64,000 bases of DNA from Pseudoalteromonas peptidolytica (GTDB taxonomy: Bacteria > Pseudomonadota > Gammaproteobacteria > Enterobacterales > Alteromonadaceae): positions 54,529 through 118,528 of the forward strand of contig NZ_WEHZ01000017.1 in the NCBI RefSeq assembly GCF_012641745.1, read 5' to 3'. This document shows, in pieces, positions 55,342 through 64,000 of this stretch (position 1 is its first letter; each line of letters begins with the position of its first letter). Below the pieces are notes generated by a model that worked only from the letters and a program-made list of their open reading frames with translations, did not search any database and was not told the DNA's origin. Position numbers and translations under genes: made by a program.

Positions 55342-55644
55342 TTACTCGGCGCCGCCGACAAAGTCTAGCTCGCTACCTTCTTTAAGAGTAACGTATGCTT
55401 TTTTCCAATCGCTACGACGGCCAAAACGCATACCAGTACGCTTTGTCTTACCCTTAACATTTAGAGTGCGAACACCAGTTACTTCTACTTCGAAAAGCTT
55501 TTCAATAGCAGCTTTAATTTCTGCTTTGTTTGCATCTTTTGCTACTTTGAAAACAATCGTGTTGTTTTCTTCAGCAGATACAGTGCTCTTCTCAGAGATG
55601 TGTGGAGCAAGGATTACTTTTAAAAGACGTTCTTCACGGATCAT
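55342..55644 (-). CDS. rplW: 50S ribosomal protein L23
   Basis: 100 residues (E. coli 100); docking site for trigger factor and SRP at the exit tunnel. [10 protein letters not shown] and N-V-K-G-K-T-K-R are the family's conserved parts. Its ATG overlaps the end of rplD by four bases. Confidence 0.97.
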   Translation of the reverse strand: MIREERLLKVILAPHISEKSTVSAEENNTIVFKVAKDANKAEIKAAIEKLFEVEVTGVRTLNVKGKTKRTGMRFGRRSDWKKAYVTLKEGSELDFVGGAE

Positions 55645-56243
55645 GCTAGCGCCTCCTCAAGTTGCTTAACAGCAGCAGCAGTAATCAGAACCTTATCGAA
55701 AGCGATTAGGCTTACTGGGTCGATGCCAGCTACGTCACGCGTGTCAACCTTGTACAGGTTACGTGCAGAAAGGAATAGATTCTCATCTACTTCTTCAGTC
55801 ACGATTAGTACGTCTTTAAGCTCAAGTTCTTTAAGCTTAGCTACTAGTTCTTTAGTTTTTGGTGCTTCTAGACCAAAATCTTCAACAACTACTAGACGAT
55901 CTTGACGAACAAGCTCAGAAAGAATGCTCTTGATCGCACCGCGATACATCTTACGGTTAACTTTTTGGCTGTGATCTTGCGGCTTAGCTGCAAAGCTCAC
56001 ACCACCGCTGCGCCAGATTGGGCTGCGGATTGTACCAGCACGAGCACGGCCAGTACCTTTTTGGCGGAATGGTTTCTTACCACCACCGCGTACTTCAGAA
56101 CGTGTCAGTTGAGCTTTAGTACCTTGACGAGCACCTGCTGCGTAAGCAACAACTACTTGGTGTACTAATGCTTCGTTAAACTCACGTCCAAAAGTAGCTT
56201 CGGAAACTTCAAGCGCACCAGCGCCTTTAATTGCTAATTCCAT
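55641..56243 (-). CDS. rplD: 50S ribosomal protein L4
   Basis: 200 residues from the ATG at 56243 (E. coli 201), preceded by GGAGA; a GTG one codon earlier is also open. The tunnel loop [12 protein letters not shown] is intact. In E. coli L4 represses its own operon by acting on the S10 leader; the leader here has a matching terminator hairpin. Confidence 0.96.
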   Translation of the reverse strand: MELAIKGAGALEVSEATFGREFNEALVHQVVVAYAAGARQGTKAQLTRSEVRGGGKKPFRQKGTGRARAGTIRSPIWRSGGVSFAAKPQDHSQKVNRKMYRGAIKSILSELVRQDRLVVVEDFGLEAPKTKELVAKLKELELKDVLIVTEEVDENLFLSARNLYKVDTRDVAGIDPVSLIAFDKVLITAAAVKQLEEALA

Positions 56244-56260
56244 CACTAAATCTCCAGGAC

Positions 56261-56896
56261 TTATGCTTTAACAGCTGGTTTAACGATAACGTCACCGCCG
56301 ATAGCGCCAGGTACTGCACCTTTAACTAAAAGCAAGTTACGCTCTGCGTCAACACGTACTAGTTCAAGGTTCTGTGTCGTAGAACGAACATTACCCATTT
56401 GACCGGCCATTTTCTTACCTTTGAAAACTTTACCAGGAGACTGGTTTTGACCGATTGAACCAGGAGCACGGTGAGATAGAGAGTTACCGTGAGTTGCGTC
56501 TTGCATGCTGAAGTTCCAGCGCTTAACACCACCTTGGAAACCTTTACCTTTTGAAGTACCAGTAACGTCTACTTTTTTCACTTCAGTGAAAAGTTCAACA
56601 GTTAGCTCTGAACCTACTTCAAATTCACCTTCACCGCCGTTAAGACGGAATTCCCACAGGCCGCGACCCGCTTCAACGCCAGCTTTAGCGAAGTGACCCG
56701 CTGCTGGTTTGTTTACACGGCTTGCTTTTTTCTCGCCTGCAGTAACTTGAAGCGCGTTATAACCGTCAGTTGCGTCAGATTTGATCTGCGTAACACGGTT
56801 AGGAGTCGCTTCGATAACTGTCACAGGGATAGATACACCATCTTCAGTGAAGATACGTGTCATACCCACTTTACGACCGACTAGACCTAATGCCAT
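56261..56896 (-). CDS. rplC: 50S ribosomal protein L3
   Basis: 211 residues (E. coli 209). [13 protein letters not shown] at the start and the long loop with [10 protein letters not shown] are diagnostic; the Gln in that loop is the methylation site of PrmB. Second gene of the operon. Confidence 0.97.
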   Translation of the reverse strand: MALGLVGRKVGMTRIFTEDGVSIPVTVIEATPNRVTQIKSDATDGYNALQVTAGEKKASRVNKPAAGHFAKAGVEAGRGLWEFRLNGGEGEFEVGSELTVELFTEVKKVDVTGTSKGKGFQGGVKRWNFSMQDATHGNSLSHRAPGSIGQNQSPGKVFKGKKMAGQMGNVRSTTQNLELVRVDAERNLLLVKGAVPGAIGGDVIVKPAVKA

Positions 56897-56923
56897 TTTC
56901 CTAAAACCTCTCTAATCTTCCGA

Positions 56924-57244
<321 letters not shown>

Positions 57245-57274
57245 TCAAATAAAAAGAGCATTTAAAAAGAGCAT

Positions 57275-57320
57275 AAAAAAACGACCGAGACTAGCTCAAT
57301 AATTTCTGAGAAGTCGGTTG
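57275..57320 (-). promoter_or_regulatory. S10 leader terminator hairpin (probable L4 control site)
   Basis: On the minus strand CCGACT...TGAG / CTCA...AGTCTCGG forms an imperfect stem followed by seven T residues, 40 bp before the rpsJ start. In E. coli L4 promotes termination at an equivalent leader hairpin. A second hairpin nearer the promoter (AAAGGTCTGGATTTCAGACC) would fit the L4-binding part. Confidence 0.7.
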
Positions 57321-57428
57321 TTAATTTATTTCTACCATTGAACTCACAATTGGAGTTCCTGTTCATATGGTCTGAAATCCAGACCTTTCATTTACTTTCA
57401 AAGACACTATGGTCAAGAAAGTCTGCAT

Positions 57429-57456
57429 ATTATAGTGATATTGGTGATAAATGCAA
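57429..57456 (-). promoter_or_regulatory. S10 operon promoter
   Basis: Minus strand TTGCAT, 16-base spacer, TATAAT. Transcription would begin near 57422 and give a leader of about 187 nt, close to the length known in E. coli. The rest of the gap up to plsB (57457-57692) shows no gene; a 91-codon frame there overlaps plsB out of frame and is not called. Confidence 0.8.
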
Positions 57457-57692
57457 CAACTATTATAAAGTAATTTTATGACCGTAAAATAACCAGCGTT
57501 TAGGCGCAGCCTTAGCAACTTTAGAGTAAAAGCAACCTGCACAAACAGCTTTCTATCATTGTCCGTTAAGATAACTGTGCTACTTTTTAAAGCATCAAAA
57601 AACAGAGCAAGATGGCTGAAAATAGCAGTTGAAATGGTCAGTCCAGTTAAATCTTGGTATTCTATAATTAATGATAATTGTTCGGTATTTCC

Positions 57693-60119
57693 ATGCAGAT
57701 TTTTTCTTATTTGCTCACCACTATCGCTCGTTGTAGCAATTGGCTTTTCGTCAAAAGTAAAGTATTGCCAGAAAATCCCATTAATGACTATGAGCTTGAC
57801 CCAAGCATACCTACTTTTTATGTGGCGACGTTAGATTCAACTTCAGATATGGTCGCGTTGGATATAATGTGTAAGAAGCTTGGCTTGCCAAGACCTTCCC
57901 AAAAAGAAAAAATAGGAAATAAAGAGCTCAACCGGTTTGTTGGGATCCAAGCGCCACCGAGCGTATTTGGCAATAGCCACAAGCCAAGCAATGCCCTTGC
58001 TCATAGCAAGGCAATTTTTGAAGCGTTAAAAGCCGATATCAATCAAAATGTCCAAGTTATCCCTGTGACTATTCTTTGGGGTAGAAATCCAGGCAAAGAA
58101 AAACCAGGTGTGGGCACGCTGTTATCAAATTCACTGACCCCAAGCTGGTTGCGAAAGTGCTTTGTAGTGATATTTTCAGGTCGTGACAACTTTGTTCGAT
58201 TTTCACGCCCTATTGAACTTAACCAACTACTTACTGATAAAGCCGATGTTGAAGAGCTTCCTCATAAGCTTTTACGCGTTGCCAGAGTGCACTTTAGACG
58301 CCAAAAACTCGCAGCAACTGGACCAAAGCTCCCTTCTCGTGAGCAACTATTCAGTTCAATATTGGCATCACAAAGTATCAAAAAAGCCATTGCCGACGAA
58401 GCCAAAGCAAAAGGCCTTAGTCAAGAAGAGGCACGCTTACAAGCATTATCTTTACTTGATGAAATCGCGGCGAATTATTCCGATGCCATGGTGCGCGTAG
58501 CAGATAGGGCTCTGACTTGGCTTTGGAATAAACTTTATAATGGCATTGAGGTAAATAACTCAGATAAAGTCCAAGCACTTGCTGATAAAGGTCATGAAAT
58601 CATCTATGTCCCCTGTCATCGTAGCCATATGGACTACTTACTACTTACCTATGTCATTTATCACCAAGGCTTAGTGCCTCCACATATTGCGGCAGGTGTT
58701 AATCTTAATTTCTTCCCTGCAGGCCCTATTTTTAGACGCAGCGGTGCTTTCTTTATTCGCCGCTCCTTTTCTGGAAATAAGCTGTATTCTGCGGTATTCA
58801 AAGAGTACCTCAGCCAGCTCTTCATTAAAGGCTACTCTGTCAAATTTTATACCGAAGGTGGGCGTAGTCGCACAGGTCGCTTATTGCCACCAAAAACGGG
58901 CATGCTGGCTATGACGCTCCAGTCTATGCTAAGAGGTATCGATAGACCTATTTCGCTAGTACCTGTTTACCTCGGTTATGAACATGTGATGGAAATCAAT
59001 ACGTACCTAAAAGAGTTAGCCGGCAATAGCAAAAAAAATGAGTCTATATTTGGCATTTTTAAGGCTATTAAGAATCTGAAAAATTACGGACGAGGCTACT
59101 TAAATTTTGGCGAGCCAATTTCTGTCAATCAATTTTTAAACGAACAGCAGCCTGACTGGCGTGCATCAATCCACCCAACAGAAGCGCAAAAGCCTGTGTG
59201 GCTAAACAAACAAGTGGCTGATCTCTCTGAGGTGATCATGACCGAGATAAATAACTCTGCAGCGCTTAACTCTGTCAACCTTCTTGCCACAATATTGTTA
59301 AGTAATGAACAGTTTGCATTACCAAAGCCGCAGCTATTACAGCAGCTCGAATTGTACCTAGAGTTACACAGACAAGCCCCCTATCACAACAATGCTACAA
59401 TCCCAGCTTGTAGTGCTGAAGCACTCTTGAGTCATGCTTTAAAGCTCGATAAGTTCGATGTCATTGACGATAGCTTTGGTAGCATCATCAGTGTTAAAGA
59501 ACATGAGCGTGCGCTGCTAAATTATTATCGAAATAATATTCTTCATTTATTTGCAGTACCTAGTTTAATAGCGCAACAGCTTTTCAACCGCTACAGCTTA
59601 AGCATTGATGAATGCAGAAAAGAAGTTGAGTTGCTATACCCTTTATTCGCTAAAGAGTGGTTTTTAACCGATCTTCAAGACAATTATATCGAATCTATTT
59701 TATCCTTCTTTGCAGCCCAGAAGCTTATTTCATTTGACGGACATCTGGCTTCTGTTAACAAAGAGGGGGCAGCCTTAGCTCAACTTGAAATGCTAGGTAA
59801 AGTGATCCATTTGACCCTAGAGCGTTATGCAATCACCATCAACCTAGTTAAACACCATCAGGGCTTGAGTCGCAGTGAGCTCGAAAGCGAGAGCGCACTA
59901 CTGGCCGAGCGACTTGGGACATTGCATGGAGTCAAAAGCCCCGAGTTTTTTGACAAGAAAGTACTAAGCGCTTTTGTTTCTAGTTTGAAAGAGCAGGGCT
60001 TTATTGAGCAAGATGAAGGTACAGGTATTCGTGGCACAACGACTTTGCTGACATTGGAGCAACATTTAAAAGCACTCCTTCCTGCTGGGATTTATCAGTC
60101 CATTCAACATATCGTATAA
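57693..60119 (+). CDS. plsB: glycerol-3-phosphate 1-O-acyltransferase
   Basis: 808 residues from the ATG at 57693 (E. coli PlsB 807); an upstream TTG (57678) is open but less likely. Inner-membrane enzyme making 1-acyl-glycerol-3-phosphate, first step of phospholipid synthesis. Acyltransferase motifs: C-H-R-S-H-M-D-Y (HX4D, about 305), G-P-I-F-R-R-S-G-A-F-F-I-R-R, F-Y-T-E-G-G-R-S-R-T-G and V-P-V-Y-L-G-Y-E. Divergent from the S10 operon; its own terminator follows. Confidence 0.96.
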   Translation: MQIFSYLLTTIARCSNWLFVKSKVLPENPINDYELDPSIPTFYVATLDSTSDMVALDIMCKKLGLPRPSQKEKIGNKELNRFVGIQAPPSVFGNSHKPSNALAHSKAIFEALKADINQNVQVIPVTILWGRNPGKEKPGVGTLLSNSLTPSWLRKCFVVIFSGRDNFVRFSRPIELNQLLTDKADVEELPHKLLRVARVHFRRQKLAATGPKLPSREQLFSSILASQSIKKAIADEAKAKGLSQEEARLQALSLLDEIAANYSDAMVRVADRALTWLWNKLYNGIEVNNSDKVQALADKGHEIIYVPCHRSHMDYLLLTYVIYHQGLVPPHIAAGVNLNFFPAGPIFRRSGAFFIRRSFSGNKLYSAVFKEYLSQLFIKGYSVKFYTEGGRSRTGRLLPPKTGMLAMTLQSMLRGIDRPISLVPVYLGYEHVMEINTYLKELAGNSKKNESIFGIFKAIKNLKNYGRGYLNFGEPISVNQFLNEQQPDWRASIHPTEAQKPVWLNKQVADLSEVIMTEINNSAALNSVNLLATILLSNEQFALPKPQLLQQLELYLELHRQAPYHNNATIPACSAEALLSHALKLDKFDVIDDSFGSIISVKEHERALLNYYRNNILHLFAVPSLIAQQLFNRYSLSIDECRKEVELLYPLFAKEWFLTDLQDNYIESILSFFAAQKLISFDGHLASVNKEGAALAQLEMLGKVIHLTLERYAITINLVKHHQGLSRSELESESALLAERLGTLHGVKSPEFFDKKVLSAFVSSLKEQGFIEQDEGTGIRGTTTLLTLEQHLKALLPAGIYQSIQHIV

Positions 60120-60123
60120 AGGT

Positions 60124-60150
60124 AAAAGGCCCATGTTTTAGGGCCTTTTT
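60124..60150 (+). terminator. plsB terminator
   Basis: AAAAGGCCC-ATGTTTTA-GGGCCTTTTT, five bases after the plsB stop. Confidence 0.88.
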
Positions 60151-60274
60151 ACCAACTTGCTTAATTAAGCGAGCTACTTTGAGACGAGAAAACCTTATTG
60201 GTAGCACCGTCGCCACCTAAGTACCTACACCCATGAGAGCAAGAAATAACTTTGCTATTTAGTTGTTCTAAATA
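60150..60274. repeat. intergenic repeat, copy 2 (right end missing)
   Basis: Starts TACCAACTTGCTTAATTAAG and shares GAGACGAGAAAA, CGTCGCC, GTACCTACACCC-like and TTTGCTATTTAGTTGTTCTAAATAAG with the copy at 63532-63740. It stops after GTTCTAAATAAG, just before the end of the TRAP permease gene, so the right terminus is lost. Confidence 0.75.
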
Positions 60275-60283
60275 AGAAGCTCT

Positions 60284-62383
60284 TTATACTCTTGCCGTTC
60301 TAGCAGTCCAAACTTGAGTTGCAATCAAGGAAATCACCATCATTGCTGCACCAATGTCTAGATAGTACATTTGATGTGGCCATACTAACGACACGCCAGC
60401 AATCGCAATAACTCCTCTTATCAATGGCTTCAATTGAGACTCTGCATATCCATAAATTGCAGCAACCAGTGCATAGATACCGATGAGGGCAGTAAAAAAT
60501 ATTTGCATCACTTCAACGTGAGTACCGCCTATAAAAGGAGTGTAAGCAAATAATAGTGGCACTATATATAAGGCTTTAGCTGTCTTCCATGCTTCTACTC
60601 CCGTTGCCATTGGTGGAGTTTTTGCGATCCCTGCCGCAGTAAAGGCTACCAAGCACACCGGTGGGGTCACGTTACTATCTTGCGACAGCCAAAAGATAAT
60701 CATGTGCGCTGATAGAAGCATCATCGCCAAGTGCGAGGCATCGAATTGATTGCTACGAATAATCTCAATAGCTTCTGGTGGTAACCCAGCCAGTATAGTC
60801 ATGACCTCATTGGCGCTGGTTGTAGGCAAGTTATAAATTTCACTGAGGCTTGGCGCCATCATCTGCATCATCATGTTCGCGGTATCGTTGAGTTGGCCGT
60901 TGACTATCACCTCTACCAATGCAGATTGACTGATCAATCCGTACAGTGCAGGCGCTGAGAGTGTCGCTAACACAATATAAGATGCCGTAACAGGTAAGCC
61001 CATTCCAACGATTAGAGATGCCAATGCAATCAACACCAGCAACAACATCAAATTCGACCCAGCCCATTCATTGATCATCAAAGAGAAAGTAACCCCAAGT
61101 GAGCTGATAGATATACAATTAATAAGCACACCTATGGTTACCAATAACACCGCTGTTTTGGCGCTATTCTCTGTTGCCGAGGCAAGTGCTGCGAGTACTT
61201 TTGAATAACCCATTGGCGTGCGAGACACCAAAGAAAATAAGTATACACTGAGGGTTGCAATACTAACGGCGTAGGTGGGTGTAAAGCCATAAACCATAAG
61301 TGCAACCAGCAGCAATATAGGTAACAGATGATGCCAACCCGCTTTTAACTCTTGCCATGCACTCAATTGCTCGGCGTGTTCTGATGGTTTAATACCTAAT
61401 CGCTTTGCCTGAATTCTTACAAAAATAGCAATGGAAGCAAAGTACAGTATCGCTGGCATAAACGCCGCCGCAATAATTGTGAGATATGGGATCTGCGTGT
61501 ATGAAGCCATCACAAACACACCGGCTCCCATAATTGGTGGGATCAACTGGCCACCAGTTGAGGCTCCAGCTTCAACAGCAGCGGCAAATTTTGCCGGAAA
61601 TCCGGCTTTCTTCATTAAAGGGATTGTGATCACACCAGTTGCAGCTGTATTGGCAATCGCAGATCCAGACACTGACCCCATCATGCCTGAACTCACCACA
61701 GCAACCAAACCTTGGCCACCAACCATGCGCCCAACAAGTGCGTTAGATAGACGAATAATAAAATCACCGGTTCCCGCTTGAACTAAAAAGCTACCGAACA
61801 GGATGAACATAAATACGAATGTCCAAGAGATCTTGGCAATAGGCCCAAAGAGCCCGTCATCAAAATAATTTCGAAACAGTATTGTTTCAGCGCTGAGTCC
61901 TGCAAAATGAAAAATACCGTCAATATATTGCCCAAGAAACAATACATAGCTCATCGCCAGCATGATCATAACGGGAATAAACCATCCCATACTTCGACGA
62001 ACTAACTCTAACGCCACTAACGTAGCGGTAATCGATGCTAGCCAGTCAGCTGTTGCAAATTCATAGTTACGTGCTGCCAATGCGTCACTATAGAGCACGA
62101 GATAGCCACAACTGAGTACTAAGCTTACACATAGCCCAACATCAATCACATGAGCAACCCATGTCCATCTGCCACTATTAAGCGGCACAGTCAGTAATAA
62201 AAAGCTCCCAAACAACATAAAGTGAATGGCTGAAATATAATTGTCTGGCCAGGTAGCAACTAAATTAAAATAAAGATGTAAGAAGCTTGTGATTACCGCC
62301 AAATAGAAAGCTAGCCTTGCTTTGTTACTCTGGGGCTTTGTTGGTACTACTAAACTATCCGGCTCATTTTTGATACTACTCAT
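60284..62383 (-). CDS. TRAP transporter fused permease (4TM-12TM, TAXI type)
   Basis: About 699 residues, hydrophobic throughout. The small-subunit-like part (about 25-140) is fused to the large DctM-like part, as in the TAXI/TRAP fused permeases. Conserved G-S-V-S-G-S-A-I-A-N-T-A-A-T-G and G-A-S-T-G-G-Q-L-I-P-P-I-M-G are seen, and P-V-T-A-S-Y-I-V-L in the second half. Ion-driven uptake of an organic acid is the family's job. I use ATG 62383; a GTG at 62401 is also open and would place the start only 18 bp from the binding-protein stop. Pairs with the TAXI gene upstream. Confidence 0.88.
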   Translation of the reverse strand: MSSIKNEPDSLVVPTKPQSNKARLAFYLAVITSFLHLYFNLVATWPDNYISAIHFMLFGSFLLLTVPLNSGRWTWVAHVIDVGLCVSLVLSCGYLVLYSDALAARNYEFATADWLASITATLVALELVRRSMGWFIPVMIMLAMSYVLFLGQYIDGIFHFAGLSAETILFRNYFDDGLFGPIAKISWTFVFMFILFGSFLVQAGTGDFIIRLSNALVGRMVGGQGLVAVVSSGMMGSVSGSAIANTAATGVITIPLMKKAGFPAKFAAAVEAGASTGGQLIPPIMGAGVFVMASYTQIPYLTIIAAAFMPAILYFASIAIFVRIQAKRLGIKPSEHAEQLSAWQELKAGWHHLLPILLLVALMVYGFTPTYAVSIATLSVYLFSLVSRTPMGYSKVLAALASATENSAKTAVLLVTIGVLINCISISSLGVTFSLMINEWAGSNLMLLLVLIALASLIVGMGLPVTASYIVLATLSAPALYGLISQSALVEVIVNGQLNDTANMMMQMMAPSLSEIYNLPTTSANEVMTILAGLPPEAIEIIRSNQFDASHLAMMLLSAHMIIFWLSQDSNVTPPVCLVAFTAAGIAKTPPMATGVEAWKTAKALYIVPLLFAYTPFIGGTHVEVMQIFFTALIGIYALVAAIYGYAESQLKPLIRGVIAIAGVSLVWPHQMYYLDIGAAMMVISLIATQVWTARTARV

Positions 62384-62419
62384 TGGTACATACTGTCTCA
62401 CTTTGCTTAACGACCAGCA

Positions 62420-63436
62420 CTACTGCAGGTGGGCAGGTATCTCGATACCTATTTCTTGATAATATTTTAGTGCCCCTGGGTGTAATTTAGCAGGGAGTCC
62501 TATTAACGCTTTTTCAATTGCCATTGCCTTGGTTGCTTTATGGATAGTCTGTAAAAAAACCAAGTTTTCATAAATCGTCTTAGTAAGAAGGTAAACATCT
62601 TCTTCGTTCATGTCTTTGTGAACAGCAAGGAAATTAGGCTGGGCAATCGTTTTGATGGCTTGGGTTTGACCTGGATAGGTGTTTGCTGGAATTTCGAAAC
62701 GAGACCACAGTTCAGTCCCACCATTTACTTTTTGTAGCTGCTCATCCGTAAAATCAAGCACAGTTATCCCTTGAGCATCAGCAGCGTAAGCACTTGTGAT
62801 AGCACTAACTGGCACGCCTGCGGGAATATTCATCCCTGCAATTTGACCGTTTTGTAACGCATTAGCAGAGCCTGCATAGCCTTTATGAACCAAAGTGAAT
62901 TTCTCACTATCAATACTTAGTGCAGCCATAATGTGCTTGCCCGATCCTTCCGTGCCTGAATTACGTTTACCAATACCAAACCCTTGCGAGTAAAGATTTT
63001 TTAAGTCTGACACATTACCCGTTTTGGCATACTTTTTATCTATTACAAAGTGCTCAACATTCTGCCAAAGCATAGTTACCGAACGCAGATAGTCTTGCTT
63101 TCCTGCCGTGGACATCGCCCCTTTGCCTTGCGTTGCCCAAGCGCCATAAAGTCCTTGTAAGATAGCCAGTTCCGCCTCTTTATTTCGCATTAGTTTTAGA
63201 TTATCACCCGAACCTGCTGAGGTTATAGCAGATACACTCATACCATGCTGTGGCGTGATTTTAAGTTTGGCTAATGTCGCAATTGCAACCCCCACAGGAT
63301 AAAACGTTCCCCCTGATGATGCTGTTGCAAGAATATAAGATCTCTCCTTATCGACTTTGGCATAACTGGTAAAAGTACATAGGGAAATTGCAGTACTGAG
63401 CACAGCAACAATCACTCGGGTTGATAGAGCTAACAT
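62420..63436 (-). CDS. TAXI-family TRAP transporter solute-binding protein
   Basis: 338 residues. Signal peptide 1-28 (ending SYA). The mature chain begins with R-S-Y-I-L-A-T-A-S-S-G-G-T-F-Y-P-V-G, the TAXI glycine-rich motif, and has G-K-R-N-S-G-T-E-G-S-G (ligand loop). ATG 63436 is chosen for AGGAAG upstream and because the signal peptide starts there; an extra 22 residues are open before it. First gene of the pair with the fused permease. Ligand unknown; characterised relatives bind glutamate or other acids. Confidence 0.9.
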   Translation of the reverse strand: MLALSTRVIVAVLSTAISLCTFTSYAKVDKERSYILATASSGGTFYPVGVAIATLAKLKITPQHGMSVSAITSAGSGDNLKLMRNKEAELAILQGLYGAWATQGKGAMSTAGKQDYLRSVTMLWQNVEHFVIDKKYAKTGNVSDLKNLYSQGFGIGKRNSGTEGSGKHIMAALSIDSEKFTLVHKGYAGSANALQNGQIAGMNIPAGVPVSAITSAYAADAQGITVLDFTDEQLQKVNGGTELWSRFEIPANTYPGQTQAIKTIAQPNFLAVHKDMNEEDVYLLTKTIYENLVFLQTIHKATKAMAIEKALIGLPAKLHPGALKYYQEIGIEIPAHLQ

Positions 63437-63531
63437 GATTTCACTTCCTAATCTTATTTTTTTATACAGGCTTATTTTGCACATCTTTACGAATTTAACC
63501 AAATTTTTACGTCAATGGAGACAAAGTATTA

Positions 63532-63740
63532 ATACCCATTATCTTAATTAAGCCGTCTATTTTGAGGTGAGAAAATCTTGTCGATAACACCGCTTCCGCG
63601 TCCTGCTCACGCCGAGGTACCTACGTCCTGTAGGCAAGGCAAAAATTTTGCTATTTAGTTGTTCTAAATAAGAAATTTTTAACGCTGTTAGCGTCAGATT
63701 TACGCCTTCAAATTGAGCAAGTATTAAAGCTAATTGGTAT
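63532..63740. repeat. intergenic repeat, copy 3 (longest, 209 bp)
   Basis: Left end ATACCCATTA, right end TAATTGGTAT (one mismatch in the terminal inverted repeat). Carries an inner segment (about 63571-63655) with GTCCTGCTCACGCCGAGG and CTACGTCCTGTAGG absent from copy 1. The right 90 bp are nearly identical to copy 1. Non-coding. Confidence 0.85.
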
Positions 63741-63934
63741 AACTTATAGAATAGGCTAATTGAGTGGTTAGAATGTGGATTTTAGTTCATCAAAAAGATA
63801 TATCGGGAGATTGTTGTGTGGTTCTTATGGATTATGGGGATATGTGTTGATTATGACAATCGAACAGGCCATATATTGTCAGCGTGCCACTCTCATACTT
63901 ATATACGTATTACCGTTGATTTCCTATAGGCATT

Positions 63935-63962
63935 AAAAAAGGCCGCTTTCGCGACCTTTTTT
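63935..63962. terminator. terminator near the right edge
   Basis: AAAAAAGGCCGC-TTTC-GCGACCTTTTTT (one mismatch), symmetrical T-runs on both strands. On the minus strand it lies just after a stop codon at 63988. The stretch from the repeat to this hairpin (63741-63934) shows no supported gene; a 25-codon frame at 63772 lacks a ribosome site. Confidence 0.75.
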
Positions 63963-63987
63963 ACAGTGTATTGCTACAACCTAAAGC

Positions 63988-64000
63988 TTATGCTTCGATT
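63988..64000 (-). CDS. probable 3' end of a minus-strand gene (only last codons in window)
   Basis: The last bases read Ile-Glu-Ala-stop on the minus strand, and a strong terminator follows 25 bp later. Too short to identify; inferred only from the stop codon plus terminator spacing. Confidence 0.3.

Noticed and set aside
57559..57834. 91-codon plus-strand frame before plsB
   Set aside because: It overlaps plsB in another frame and has no family features.

Overview
The window is a stretch of gammaproteobacterial core chromosome. Gene content, order, an estimated GC content near 40% and a short intergenic repeat family all suggest Pseudoalteromonas or a close Alteromonadales relative; this is inferred from gene families, not from a database search. 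I see no rRNA, tRNA, CRISPR array, prophage or intact insertion sequence.

Left part (1-9.1 kb): a partial methyltransferase gene, a probable CsrB/CsrC-type regulatory RNA with a GacA/UvrY-like site, cytochrome c4, engB, a yceI-DUF1285 pair, a candidate structured small RNA, polA, elbB and cytochrome c5. The order polA / small RNA / engB / Csr RNA parallels polA-spf-engB-csrC of Escherichia coli.

9.4-18.2 kb: a GAF-GAF-GGDEF protein with a decayed EAL domain, rep, ubiK, a three-gene string (membrane-anchored NMT1-like protein, METTL25-like methyltransferase, beta carbonic anhydrase) and a small membrane protein. 18.2-24.9 kb: a complete attenuated ilvLGMEDA operon with promoter, leader peptide and attenuator, making isoleucine, valine and leucine precursors.

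25-39.4 kb: a TraB/GumN protein, a repeat-bearing secreted protein and a hybrid kinase, then a lysine riboswitch heading dapA-dapD-lysA plus a zinc deacylase of the AstE type that may replace DapE. Phospholipase A, a YiiD-like fusion, dtd, a proline iminopeptidase-like hydrolase, yihY and a DUF2959 lipoprotein follow. 39.4-51.8 kb: an LTA-synthase-like phosphotransferase, then a probable 3-hydroxybutyrate (ester) utilisation locus. That locus holds a GntP-type permease, a secreted MetX-like hydrolase and 3-hydroxybutyrate dehydrogenase, with a divergent TonB receptor and a perfect dyad between them. It is next to a CrbR/CrbS two-component pair.

51.8-57.5 kb: the S10 ribosomal-protein operon (rpsJ to rpsQ) with its promoter and leader. 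It ends in a terminator and is not followed by rplN and the spc operon. Instead there is a degenerate second copy of rpsQ carrying a fragment of the window's repeat element. 57.7-64 kb: plsB, a TAXI-type TRAP transporter (fused permease plus binding protein), more repeat copies and the 3' end of a probable further gene. The strongest items for follow-up are the Csr RNA, the spf-position RNA, the rpsQ duplication at the S10/spc break, the lysine cluster with its putative alternative desuccinylase, and the 3-hydroxybutyrate locus.
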